NCBI RefSeq assembly: GCF_905220565.1
Contig: NC_059398.1
Coordinates: 9,509,177-9,573,176 of the forward strand
Length of the DNA stretch: 64,000 nucleotides
From: Melitaea cinxia
Taxonomy: Eukaryota; Arthropoda; Insecta; Lepidoptera; Nymphalidae
Direction: 5' to 3'
The translations under genes and the position numbers were made by a program. The first letter of the stretch is position 1; each line of letters opens with the position of its first letter. Of the stretch, positions 49,112-61,100 are shown piece after piece. A model generated the notes under the pieces. The model ran no database searches, was not told the DNA's origin, and was given only the letters and a program-made list of their open reading frames with translations.

Positions 49112-52100
49112 CGTGGGGAAAATCCATCATGGATACCCTCCAGCACGGGGGCGCCAGAGGGTTATATCAGATTCCTACTGACTAAAAACCACCACGTGTG
49201 AGCAGTCGTCCGCCTGAGTGGGGCGAGATGGGGTCGCGTTAGCATTCGCCATCTCACCCCGGCGGTAGGCCCGGATAAAGCCTCCGGGCCCCGGCACAAT
49301 GGTTGGGTGGCCTCGCTCACAACAAGGCCACCCCTCAGAAGTGTGGGGCCGTGTCGCCCGGCCGGCCGAAGTCCCCCGACTATCGGCCGGCGACCCCAAA
49401 GATGAAGGAGAACCTGTCCTAGCCTTATAGCTTTTCTACGGAAGAAATTAATTATTGTTGATCTTAATAACGAGATATAAAAATCTTCGTAATTAATGAA
49501 AAACTTGTTATAAGTTCAGTTTTAGCATCGTATCCGCATTCACGGGTGTCAACCTCTAAAAGTCCGCATCCGCATCTGATCTGTCTGTTGCTGTCAAAAC
49601 TTTTGCATTCGTAACAACCCTGGTACATTCAAATTATTATTAATATTTCTTGTTTTGTCAATACACACCTCAACAAGCTACTTTAAAAAGTGGTAAATCA
49701 TGTTTTAGAATATTTCTTTTTATACGAGTATATGTACATTTACATCAATGCGAACGACAAACAAAAAAATGCACACATCCATTCGATGCAAATATTTCCC
49801 GATAGGTATGCACCTACCTATACTCATGTGAGTTAGCTGAATAGAAAAAAATGCCTAGCATTAATTATTATGTGCATCTTCAGACATTAGGTACTACAAC
49901 AGTCCTAATTAAACTAGAAACCAAAAATAACACCTGTTAATGCTTTTTTTTATAACGGTTCATCGTTATAAGTGGGCCATACACCCAGTACTAGTTACAC
50001 TTTGTAAATACTTATATTTCTTAATTTTTTTTCTCAGGTGCTGGCTTAGCAAGCGTGATGATCTCTTTCCTAATGTCCACGTATTACGCAGTGATTATTG
50101 CATGGGCAATTTATTACTTTTTCACGTCTTTTAAATCGGAAGTTCCGTGGGCTAGTTGTTCAAATAGGTGGAATACACACCAGTGTTGGATGCCAAACCA
50201 TAACATAACTAAACCAAATGGATCTCAAACTCCAACAGAACAATTTTTTGAGTAAGTTGAAATTTAAGTTTTAAATTTAGAGACAAAACGAATAATAGTA
50301 AAAAATCAATCACTTCATTGACAGTTAGCCAATGAATTTTTCTAACAATTAATTAGAGAAGTTCTTTAAGAAGAATTCTGTAATGTTGTAACACCGCTCA
50401 TTTTACATTTTTTGTAATTAAACTATGAAATTTATTCGCTTGTCTCAGAAAAACAGTCTATATAATAAATAAATTTAAAAAAAAAGTTAACAACATTGTC
50501 TTATACAGACAGTAATATTAAGTTATCGCAGTTAGCGAAATAATAACTTAGCATAAATGAAGAATAATTAGACAAGTGTGTATTTAGGTGAGTGAAATCC
50601 AAAACGTTTTTTTTTTCTATTAGACACTACTAATATTTAACTACTGTTATTTAACAATTAATATCTACAACTACTGCTTATTATGATATTTACATTTAAA
50701 AAAAAAAATTTGCATATTTTTAAATACGTGGCGTCTGTAATCACTCAATTAAATAACATATTAATTCCTTTAATTTGCAAACATAGGAACATTAAAAAAA
50801 GGACTATCTACTTACGATCTACAATTGCCAAACCTACTACCCAATTAAATCCTTGTAAAATAATTTAATAGGTATTTTTCTAATTTTCCTTGTAATATGT
50901 TAATGAAATTTCAGGAAAAAAGTATTGAGCATGAGTGACGGTATTGAATATCCCGGTGGCATGCGGTGGGAGTTGGCAGCTTGTTTAGTGTGTGCTTGGG
51001 TCCTGGTTTACTTTGCCCTATGGAAAAGCATAAAATCATCAGCCAAAGTTCGATACATCACAACAACTTTACCATTTTTACTAATTATAGTCTTCCTTGG
51101 TCGGTCATTAACCCTCGAAGGAGCTGACAAAGGGTTAAGATACTTCTTTAAGCCAGATTGGAAACTATTAAAACAATCAAAACCATGGGTGAATGCCGCA
51201 TCACAAATTTTCAACTCTATTGGAATAGCTTTTGGATCTATGATAATGTTTGCCTCATATAACCGTTTTGATAACAATTTCTTACACGACACATTAGCTG
51301 TATCTTTGGTGAATGCGGTTACTAGTCTCATTGTGGGAATATTTACCTTCGCTACAATTGGAAACATTGCTTTTGAACAGAATACACCTGTAAACGTTGT
51401 CATTGCTGATAGTAAGTATTTAAATAATAACGTTATGACTTTACTACTTTTAACACATTAAGAAGTTACTCTCAATCTTGTTCTAACGTGTAAATTTTGT
51501 ATCTAATACACTTCGTTTATTTTAGGTCCAGGGTTACTATTTGTTGTATACCCTCAAGCAATCGCAAAAATGCCAGCATCACAGTTGTGGGCAGTTTTAT
51601 TCTTCTTCATGTTTCTGTGCCTAGGTCTAAACAGTCAGGTATATTTTACATATGGAACAAATGTGTCATTTATTTTTAAGTACAATAATAAAAACTTCAT
51701 TATTTAAATTACAGTTTGCCATTGTAGAAGTCGTAGTGACTTCTATACAAGACGGATTTCCGGATATGATACGAAAGCGACTTGTATACCATGAACTATT
51801 AGTTCTATGCGTTTGCGCCGTTTCTCTCGTTTTTGGATTGCCTCACATCATACATAGCGGCATTTATATTTTTCAATTAATGGACTTCTATGCCGCTTCA
51901 CTGAGCATTACGTATCTTGCTTTCTTCGAAGTGGTCGGTATAGCTTGGTTTTATGGAGTGGATAGATTGTCCAGAAACATCAAACAAATGACTGGTAATT
52001 ATTTTTGTTATTTTATAATAATTATCTCTGGTTGTTTTAATATTTTCATAGAAATTATTTCATCATGATGCAATAACAAATTAATAATTTCTTATTATAT

Positions 52101-55100
52101 TATATTTTTTAAACAATACACATACATTACAAATAATTCAGACATGTTAACTGGAGTAATTCTTTGGGCCTGAAATTAAACCCCGTGAAAACCAGGCTAT
52201 TATTATTGGTTGCCATCATATGGTGCGTCGCTTAGATGAATCCCTTCTGCCGCCTGTTATTTTTAGCACCAATATCATTCCTTACAGTACATTAAAAAAT
52301 TGGGCGTCATTTTTGACCGAAATTTGGCTTGGAAAGCACAAGTTAAGGAACTGAATCGTAAAATATCTTGTACAATCAGTTTTCTTCGCCTGTTACGAAA
52401 TCTCTTGCAAGTTTTCACAAAGATTGCGCTAGAAAAACAATTCTTCTACCTATCCTCTATTATGCCGAGTCCTTAGCAGGAGATATCATCTTGATCTAAG
52501 GGAAGACCAACTAAATAAACTCTAGCGTATTCAAAATTCCTCTTTTCCGTTTATTTTTTGGTTAAAAATATATGACCACATTTATGACTTTTGGAAGAAA
52601 CTCGAGTGGCTCTAATTAAACTTCGCCAGTATACTCACTTTCTATTACTTTTCTACTGTTTACTATTTAATGCGTAGACGCCTAGAACGCTTTGAAATAC
52701 TATCGAATGCTCACGATCGACCTGTTCGCTCTGATAGTAACCACCTTCTTAAATTTCTCTCTCATTCTTCTTTTTTTTACTGTAACTGTTTCTGTCCACT
52801 GCCCATCTATGGAATTCTTGACCTGTAAACATATGGCGCGCACAATCATTGGAGTCGTTTAATGATTGTTGTTGTTTGATGTTATAATATTCATAATATC
52901 TATTAGCTATTTCATTTATCTATTATTTTTATTCATAATATCTATTATTATTAGGGTAAGACTAATAATTATATTATAATCTATATTTTGTTTATTATTA
53001 TTTTATTAATATTATTATTATTGTTACGTGTTAGGGTTCGAAGGATTTGGAGAGAAAGACCTGCTGACTCTTTTCAAGACTTTATTCACTAGCACTAGGT
53101 CCAACACAAAGCACTGGGTTCAAACACTAAGCACTAAGTTCAAACCCTAAGCACTCACGATGTCCTCAGTCGTAGCCAATGTCGTAGGTTTCGCTGGTAC
53201 CACTCTTGATCACTAGTTTTCACTCTTGAAGTCGCCTCGAAGATCGCTCAAACTGAACTGTACTCGTTCGCCTCGCTACGGCTATTTATATCGGCCGAGA
53301 CGAGGCCCAGACCATTCTGGAAAGTTCGCGCATGTACACGGTTTTCGAGACTATACTTCTATATAGTTCCACAGTTGCTCCTCTAACGCCATCTAGTATT
53401 GAGTAGAGAGTTTCATGCGTTCTCTGTCTCTGCGTGGTTTCAATGGTTGCCGCTAGATGGCGCTAGTTTCTTTGTGTGTCCTTAACACTACTCCCCTCTT
53501 AGAGATGCTCGTCCCGAGCATCGTTGTTACTGCCATGGTAACGCGCCAGACCATATACCGTCTATGTGTACCACTTTGAATGTCCCTCTTGGTTGCTTTT
53601 GAATCCTGTAAGTCACATCATTCAGTCGGGTAACCACTTTGTATGGACCGTCCCACTTGGTCTGCAACTTTGGCGATTTCCCTTTCCGGCGGGTTGGGTT
53701 ATGCAGCCACACCAGTGACCCTTCCTTGAAGCCGCTCGTGTTCGATTTCCGGTCGTATCGGGTTTTCATGTTCTCACTTGACTGTAAACCATTTTCCCGA
53801 ACCAAGGCGTGTATATAGCGCATTTTTTCCCTTAAATCGCTGACATAGTCTTGTACGGTATTTGGTTCCTCCGGTGACCCTCCAGTCAATAGGTCTACTG
53901 GTATTCGTAATTCTCTACCGTAATTGACATACGCCGGGGTAGCTTTTATGCTCTCATGCTCGGCGGTTCGGTACGACAGAAGGAAGAGCGGTATATACTT
54001 GTCCCAATCTTTTTGTTTGTCGTCTACCAATTTCGCTAAATGCCTCTCAAGGGTCTGGTTAAATCTCTCAACCATTCCATCAGACTGTGGACGGTACGCG
54101 GTGGTCCTCGTCTTATGTATGCCCAAAATTCTGCACACTTCCTAGAATACTTGCGATTCGAAATTCCTGCCCTGGTCAGAATGGATTTCTAGAGGCACAC
54201 CAAAGCGACATATCACTTCTTCGACTAACTTAGAAGCGACTGTTGTAGCTTCTTGGTTTGGTATGGCGAACACTTCGGGCCATTTGGTGAAGTAGTCCAT
54301 GACAACCATAAAATACTTGTTTCCTGATTCCGTTACAGGAAATGGCCGCGCTACGTCAACTGCAATTCGTTCCCACGGTGCACCGACGTTATACAACCGC
54401 AGGTTCCCACGGCTCCTGGTCTGAGGTCCTTTTACAGCAGCGCAAGTAGTACATTTGCGGCACCAATCCTGTACATCATCTCGACAATGCAACCAGTAGA
54501 ATCGTTCTCGCACTTTTGTTAACGTCCTCTTGACACCTAGATGGCCTCCTGATACGCCATCATGTATTTCACGGAGAACATCTGGTATTCTCGTTCTTGG
54601 GACAATTATCTGAAGGTGGAACTCTCTGCCGTTAGTCTTCTCCCATTTCCGGTAGAGTATTCCGTTTTGAAGTATCAGACTGTCCCATTGAGCCCAGTAC
54701 GCCTTAGTGACAGCGCCAGTGGGTGCAACCTCACTCCAGATTGGTTTTACGTCACCCCGTTTCTTCCATGTGATGATGTGCCGAAGGTCGTCATCTCTTT
54801 CTTGAGCCTCCCTCATAGCATCACTTTCCCAGATACCCGAAGGACTTGTTCTTGTTAGCTTTAATGTGACTTCATTAGATTCTTGCTTAACACAATGTTT
54901 GCAGTCTTCCGAACACGGCCTTCGTGAGAGTGCATCGGCATTCCCATGCATCTTTCCGCTGCGGTGTTCCACCTTGAAGTCGTACTCCTGAAGCTGCTCA
55001 ATCCATCGAGCTACTTGACCTTCTGGGTTCTTGAATTGTAGTAGCCACTTCAAGGCTGCGTGATCAGTTCGCAGTAAAAACTGTCTGCCGATGAGATACT

Positions 55101-58100
55101 TGTTGAAATGTTGTAGCGTCTTTACAACAGCCAAGAGTTCTCTTCTTGTCACACAGTAGTTTCTCTCTGGCTTGGATAAAGATTTACTGAAATATGCAAT
55201 AACTACTTCTCTTTCACCCTGTTTTTGAGATAACACCCCTCCAATGGCCGTGTTGCTTGCATCCGTGTCGACTATAAATCGACCTTCGGTTTGTGGATAT
55301 CCCAGGATTGGTGTTTCACACAGATGTTTTTTCAGTTTCTGAAAAGAATCTTCACAAGTCCCATCCCAACTAAATTGTCGTTTATCTTCTGTCAGCCGAT
55401 GTAATGGCTTGGCTATCTCTGAGAATCCCTTAACAAAACGCCTGTAGTATGAGCACAGTCCGAGGAATGCCCGCACTTCGGTTTTGTCCTTAGGGGTAGG
55501 CCATTTTTGGACTGCTTCCAGTTTCTCCGGGTCGGTCTGGATTCCATCACTGGAGATAACATGACTAGCATGCTATGCTATGGAGCAACTGTGGAACTAT
55601 ATAGAAGTATAGTTCCACAGTTGCTCCTCTAACGCCATCTAGTATTGAGTAGAGAGTTTCATGCGTTCTCTGTCTCTGCGTGGTTTCAATGGTTGCCGCT
55701 AGATGGCGCTAGTTTCTTTGTGTGTCCTTAACATTATTATTATTTGCTGTTATTATTTTAGATATACTTTATATATAATACCTACATTTGTTACTTGAAA
55801 TATACTTGTTACATTAAATTACGATGGATAACAGTAATTTATATGATGACAATGATGCGTTTCTGTCTTTCTCTTCTTCTACAGAAACAAATAGTGAAGA
55901 CAGTTTTCAAAGTATCCCAACACTCAACGAATGTCTTAATTCTAATTTTTCACTTTTTCCAAAGAATTTTAATGTTGTTCATATAAACGCTCAGAGTATT
56001 CCTGCACATTATCCTGACCTTTTGGCCTCATTTGATAACATAAATCTACACGCTATCCTTGTCTCTGAGTCGTGGCTTAAACCTTGTTTACCTTCAACTT
56101 CTTATTCTCTACCGGGTTTTCAGTTAATTCGAAATGACCGCATACATCGAGTTGGTGGGGGTGTTGCCATATATTTGCGTTCCTATATACCTTATAACAT
56201 TGTCAGTATGTCAGCACCTCAAAACAATCCTTGTGCGGAACATCTATTCTTAGAATTAACTCTTTCTCACTCTAAGATTCTTTTATGTGTTTTTTATAAT
56301 CCTTCTCTCTCTATTGACTACTTTTCTCATCTTGAAAGCCTTTTAGAACAATTTACTCCTCAGTACAGTCACACTATTTTAATGGGAGATTTTAACACAT
56401 GCTTGTTGAAAAATGATTACAAATCTTTAAAACTTAATACTATTATTTCTAGGTCTAATTTAAATATCCTTCCACTTGCTGCCACGCACTCTTCTCCAAA
56501 TTCTACTCCCTCTCTTCTAGACTTAATTATAGTTTCTTCCACTGACCATGTAGAAAATCATGGACAGTGTAATGCTTGTGCATTTTCTTATCATGATCTT
56601 CTTTTCCTTTCGTACAAAATAAAACCTCCGAAGGCTAAGTCAAGGATCCTTCTGCTTCGTAACTTTAGTGGTATGGACCTTAACAGCTTGCGTGAAGATG
56701 CAAACAGGATCGATTGGTCTGTGATTCAATCTGTTGATACAATCGATCAACGAGTTACTATTTTTAATTCACTTATGACTGATTTGTACAACATGCATGC
56801 TCCAGTTCGTTCAGTTCGAATAAAGCATTTGCCAGCACCCTGGCTTACCGAAGACATTAAATCTCTACAACATAAAAAGAATAAAGCGAAGGCTAAATAT
56901 AGGGCTAACCCCAATATAAGAAATTGCGAGAATTATAAAAAAATAAGGAATCGCTGCAATACAATTTGTAGGGATAAGCAACGACGCTACATTCACGAAC
57001 GCTTAAATGAAGAGTCTGATACTTCTAAAATTTGGAAGTTCCGACAGAAACTTGGGAGTTGGAAAAACACACCAAAGTATTGATCTAAATAAATTAAATT
57101 TAGACCAGCTTAATCGGCACTTTTTATCTCCTGCTACCATAGATGATTTAACTAAATCAAATACTTTAAATCAACTTTCAGCCTTACCCACTCCAGATTT
57201 TCCTGCTTTTACTTTTTGTAAATTCACTGTAAGTGACGTTAAGCAAAACGTTTTAAACATCAGCTCTGATGCCGTCGGTTCTGACAGTATTAGCCGTAGA
57301 ATGATTCTTCCCATTATTGACATTATAGCTCCAATAATTACGTCTATTTTTAACTTTTCTATCCAGTCCTCTACATTTCCTGCCGTGTGGAAAAATGTTC
57401 AAATTATCCCTTTACCTAAAAAATCAAATCCCTGTGCTTATTCCGATTTTCGACCAATTTCTATTCTTCCATTTCTGTCAAAAGTCTTTGAACGTCTTAT
57501 TTATCAACAAATGACTCCTTTCCTTTCTAGACACAACCTTCTTAATCCTTTACAGTCTGGTTTCCGCCGTGGTCATAGTACGGCTACTGCTTTAATTAAA
57601 ATAACGGACGACATCAGAGCTGGTATGGACAATCAACTTGTCACGGTGTTAACATTACTAGACTTCAGTAATGCTTTTAATACTGTTGATTTTGACATAC
57701 TACTTGCCGTACTTCGTTCTCTGAACATGTCTGCTGAGGTGACTGACTGGTTCCAATCTTACTTGTGTGGTCGTCAGCAACGCATACATGTTGAGGGATA
57801 CTCCTCTAATTATTATACAATTAATGCTGGCGTGCCGCAAGGTGGCGTGTTGTCCCCTGTATTATTTTCTCTTTTTATTTCCTCTGTCACTAAGCACATT
57901 AACTCTCTCTACCATTTGTATGCGGATGACCTCCAAATCTACTCGCAATCTTCTCTTAGTGATCTGCCTAAATGTATTAATTTACTGAATGAGGATCTTA
58001 TGAATATACAAAATTGGAGTAAATCATTTGGTTTAAAAATCAATCCTTTAAAGACGCAAGTTATTGTCATCGGTAGCCAGAAATTAATGTCACGCATTAT

Positions 58101-61100
58101 CTGGTCACAGGTCCCGTCAGTGATTGTTGACGAAATACGTATACCGATAAGCGATCAAGTGAAAAATCTTGGTATTATTTTTGACAAACACCTATCTTGG
58201 ATACACCAAATAAACTTTATAAGCAAAAAACTGTTTGCAGCAATTGGGTCTCTGAGAAGGTTAAGCAACTTTCTTCCCATTCCCACTAAAGTTATGCTTG
58301 CACAGACTCTCCTTTTACCGATTCTTGACTATGCTGATACTAGTTTTGTTAATTTAAATGAGGAACAATTAAATAAACTTGAGCGCTTACAAAATCTCTG
58401 TATTCGGTTCATATTTGGTTTACGTAAATATGACCATGTTTCAGAATTTCGCAAACAGCTCAAGTGGCTACCTATCCGACTTCGCAGGAATACTCACATT
58501 CTGTCTCTCCTTTACTCAATCCTATTTAATCCTCTAACACCTTCCTATCTAAAAAATCGTTTCGAATTTCTTAGTGATACTCACGAAAGATCTCTCCGCT
58601 CTGATAATAACCTTATCCTAAAGATTCCATATCATTCTTCAACCTTTTACTCTAAATCTTTCACTGTTGAAGCCTGTCGTCTCTGGAATTCGTTGCCGCT
58701 AACTATAAGACGAGCTCAAACATTGGAATCATTCAAGAGGCTAACTAAGGCAATGTACTTGTCATCGTAATATTATTTTATTTTTATTTTTTACTTATTT
58801 ATTCGTTTATCAATTTATTTATTTTTTCTCTGTGTATGTATTTTTCTTTGTTATCAAATTATTATGTGTTTTTGTAGGTATTTGTGTACGTGTATATGTG
58901 TGTATTTGTGTAGGTGTATTTGTAGGTATATGTATGTATATGTGTATGTATGTAAATATATAATATATAAAATTCCGCTTTACTAGCAACGTCCCTAAGA
59001 ATTTGCATTAAGTTCTCTCCTTTCCTCTCTGGAATGCCAAAAATCTCTACATTAGACCGCCGAACCCACTGCTCCCGCTTGTCATTATCCACTTCTGCAC
59101 TGTCAATGTGATCCTTAATGGAACCAAGTTCAGATTTTATATTGATGCACGATTTCATGTTTTTCTCAAGATCGTCTACACGCTTCACAATTGTCTCATA
59201 TTGGCTATTGATGAAATTCATGGATTCCCTGATTACAGCGAGCTCATCTCTAACTGGCTTAAGTTCCACTGAAATAGCCTCAGTAATGGCTAATAGCGGC
59301 AGCATGACTGATAGCACTTATTTTGCGCCCATATCCCCAATAACAATCAATTCTAGTCCTCTGCCCAAAGGTTGCCTGGAAGAAATCGCTGCTTTAGCGA
59401 TAAGGCCGCCTGTTGCAACTAATGCAAATTTATTATTATTTTTTTTTTACCTAATTAAACTTATTTTACTTTTGTGTTGGTGTGCAAAAGTGTATATAAA
59501 TAAATATAAATAAAAATAAATAGTTTATTATAAAATTTAATAAATTTAGTTTATTTTAAAAATATATTTATATTATTGTTACTGGTTTAAAAATTAAAAA
59601 AATATATAATTACAAAAAAAAAGCCTAATAATCACGACTATGTAAAAAAATTTCAACGTTTAAGTTCTTCGTACGTTAAATTTTACTGTATTTTTCAAAT
59701 ATGCATACATAAATACTCGGAGCTTCCGTACGTTGCACAGAGTGCACGCTTTATATATGTATTATACGCAATATGTATATATACGCTTATGTATATATAC
59801 GCAATATACATAATATCTATTAGTTTTTTTTTTATTTATTTATACGCAAAGGTCTCGGAACTCGTTACTCCGTTAATCGTTAAATCGTTAATTAATCCAT
59901 TAACGAAATTAACACTCAGCTTAACGCATTAACTTTTAAGTTAACTTCAAAAAATGTTAACGCTCTTGTTAACTTCCGTTAAATTGAAGTTCTTCTTGTT
60001 GTATATGATGTTTACTTGTTTATATATAGTTTTATGCCTGTAAGTATAGCTATGTAAGTATGTCTATGTAAGTATGTCTATGTAAGTATATACTCGTATT
60101 ATTTTAATGTACTATATAGGCATGTACTATATATATGTGGCGCTTTATTCTTTTTCTAAAGGTTGTTTGGAAGAAAAAATGAGAACTTTCGTACATACTT
60201 TTTGTTTTCTTTTTATTACTTATTTTTATGTTACATACATTGTATGTGATTGTTCAATAAATTATATTCGTATTGTATTGAATACATCTTGATAAGGTTT
60301 TACTCGGTTGATACTATGAATGAATCTTTTGTCCAGTATTTCCGTTTATGAATCATCATTTTTTAAATTTCCCATACCAGTATTGTATTTAAGTAATGAT
60401 AATAGTAATCATTATGTATGTGTATATATCTATAACTGTTGGTTGTTTGTCTCGCTAAAACTCAAAAATGACTGGACCGATTTGGCTAATTTTGATTTTG
60501 AAATATTTGTGGATGTTCAGGGAAGGTGAAAAATATAAATAATAAGTAGCGGAAAATACTAAAAACAGCAATCAAATTTTCCAATTAAAAAGGTTGATTG
60601 ATTGATTATTTTTTTTTTGTGGCTCTCAATTGTGCCAGTGACGCACGGTTGATTTTGCCAATGTCACGTAGAGAACAAAATGAAAATGTTGTTATATCAG
60701 CGCTTTAACCTAAATAATAATGTTGATTGAAATATTGAATGAAAATGTTGCCTAGCTGTGAAACATCTGATGTCATTTGTCAAAAACATTGTCACTTGGT
60801 TGTCAAATGGTTATAGATGCGTTTAGAAAATCTTTTGTGCATATTTTTCCCAAATATATGTAGGTGATACGAAGTTCACTGGGTCATCTAGTTAATGTAT
60901 ATATGTATATATATATATATATATATTTATTTATTTATTACATCTATATAAATAAAAATGAATGTTGCTAAGCGCATAATTCGAGAATATTTTATTTTTT
61001 GTATTATTTTTTTGTATCTTTTGTGCATATTTTTCCCAAATATAGGTAGGTGATACGAAGTTCACTGGGTCATCTAGTTAATTTATATATATATATATTT

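Larger units (their letters stand above)
53022..55733 (-). mobile_element. Ty3/gypsy element, second copy, deleted, TTAT duplication
   Basis: The 3' LTR at 53022-53487 is intact (TGTTACGTG to CTTAACA). The 5' LTR is cut to about its outer 125 bp (55608-55733). TTAT lies at both flanks (53018-53021, 55734-55737), inside an (ATT)n stretch. The interior keeps the RT thumb, RNase H and integrase but lacks gag, protease and most of RT. Same family as 5500-8724. Confidence 0.9.
55800..58860 (+). mobile_element. APE-type LINE, near complete ORF2, one frameshift
   Basis: The endonuclease frame (55824-57083) and reverse transcriptase frame (57007-58770) follow each other on the plus strand. An ORF1 was not seen upstream; the gypsy element ends only 66 bp before it, and 52140-53021 is another copy. 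The 3' end is AT-rich without a clear A tail. The clade is probably CR1/Jockey-like. Confidence 0.75.

Noticed and set aside
48999..49201. ORFs containing a poly-Phe run
   Set aside because: They are produced by translating the 61-nt T run of a retroelement tail.
58862..58975. C-terminal Thr/Tyr/His repeat in the minus-strand ORF
   Set aside because: It is the GT-rich microsatellite read in frame; only the part above 58976 resembles a protein.
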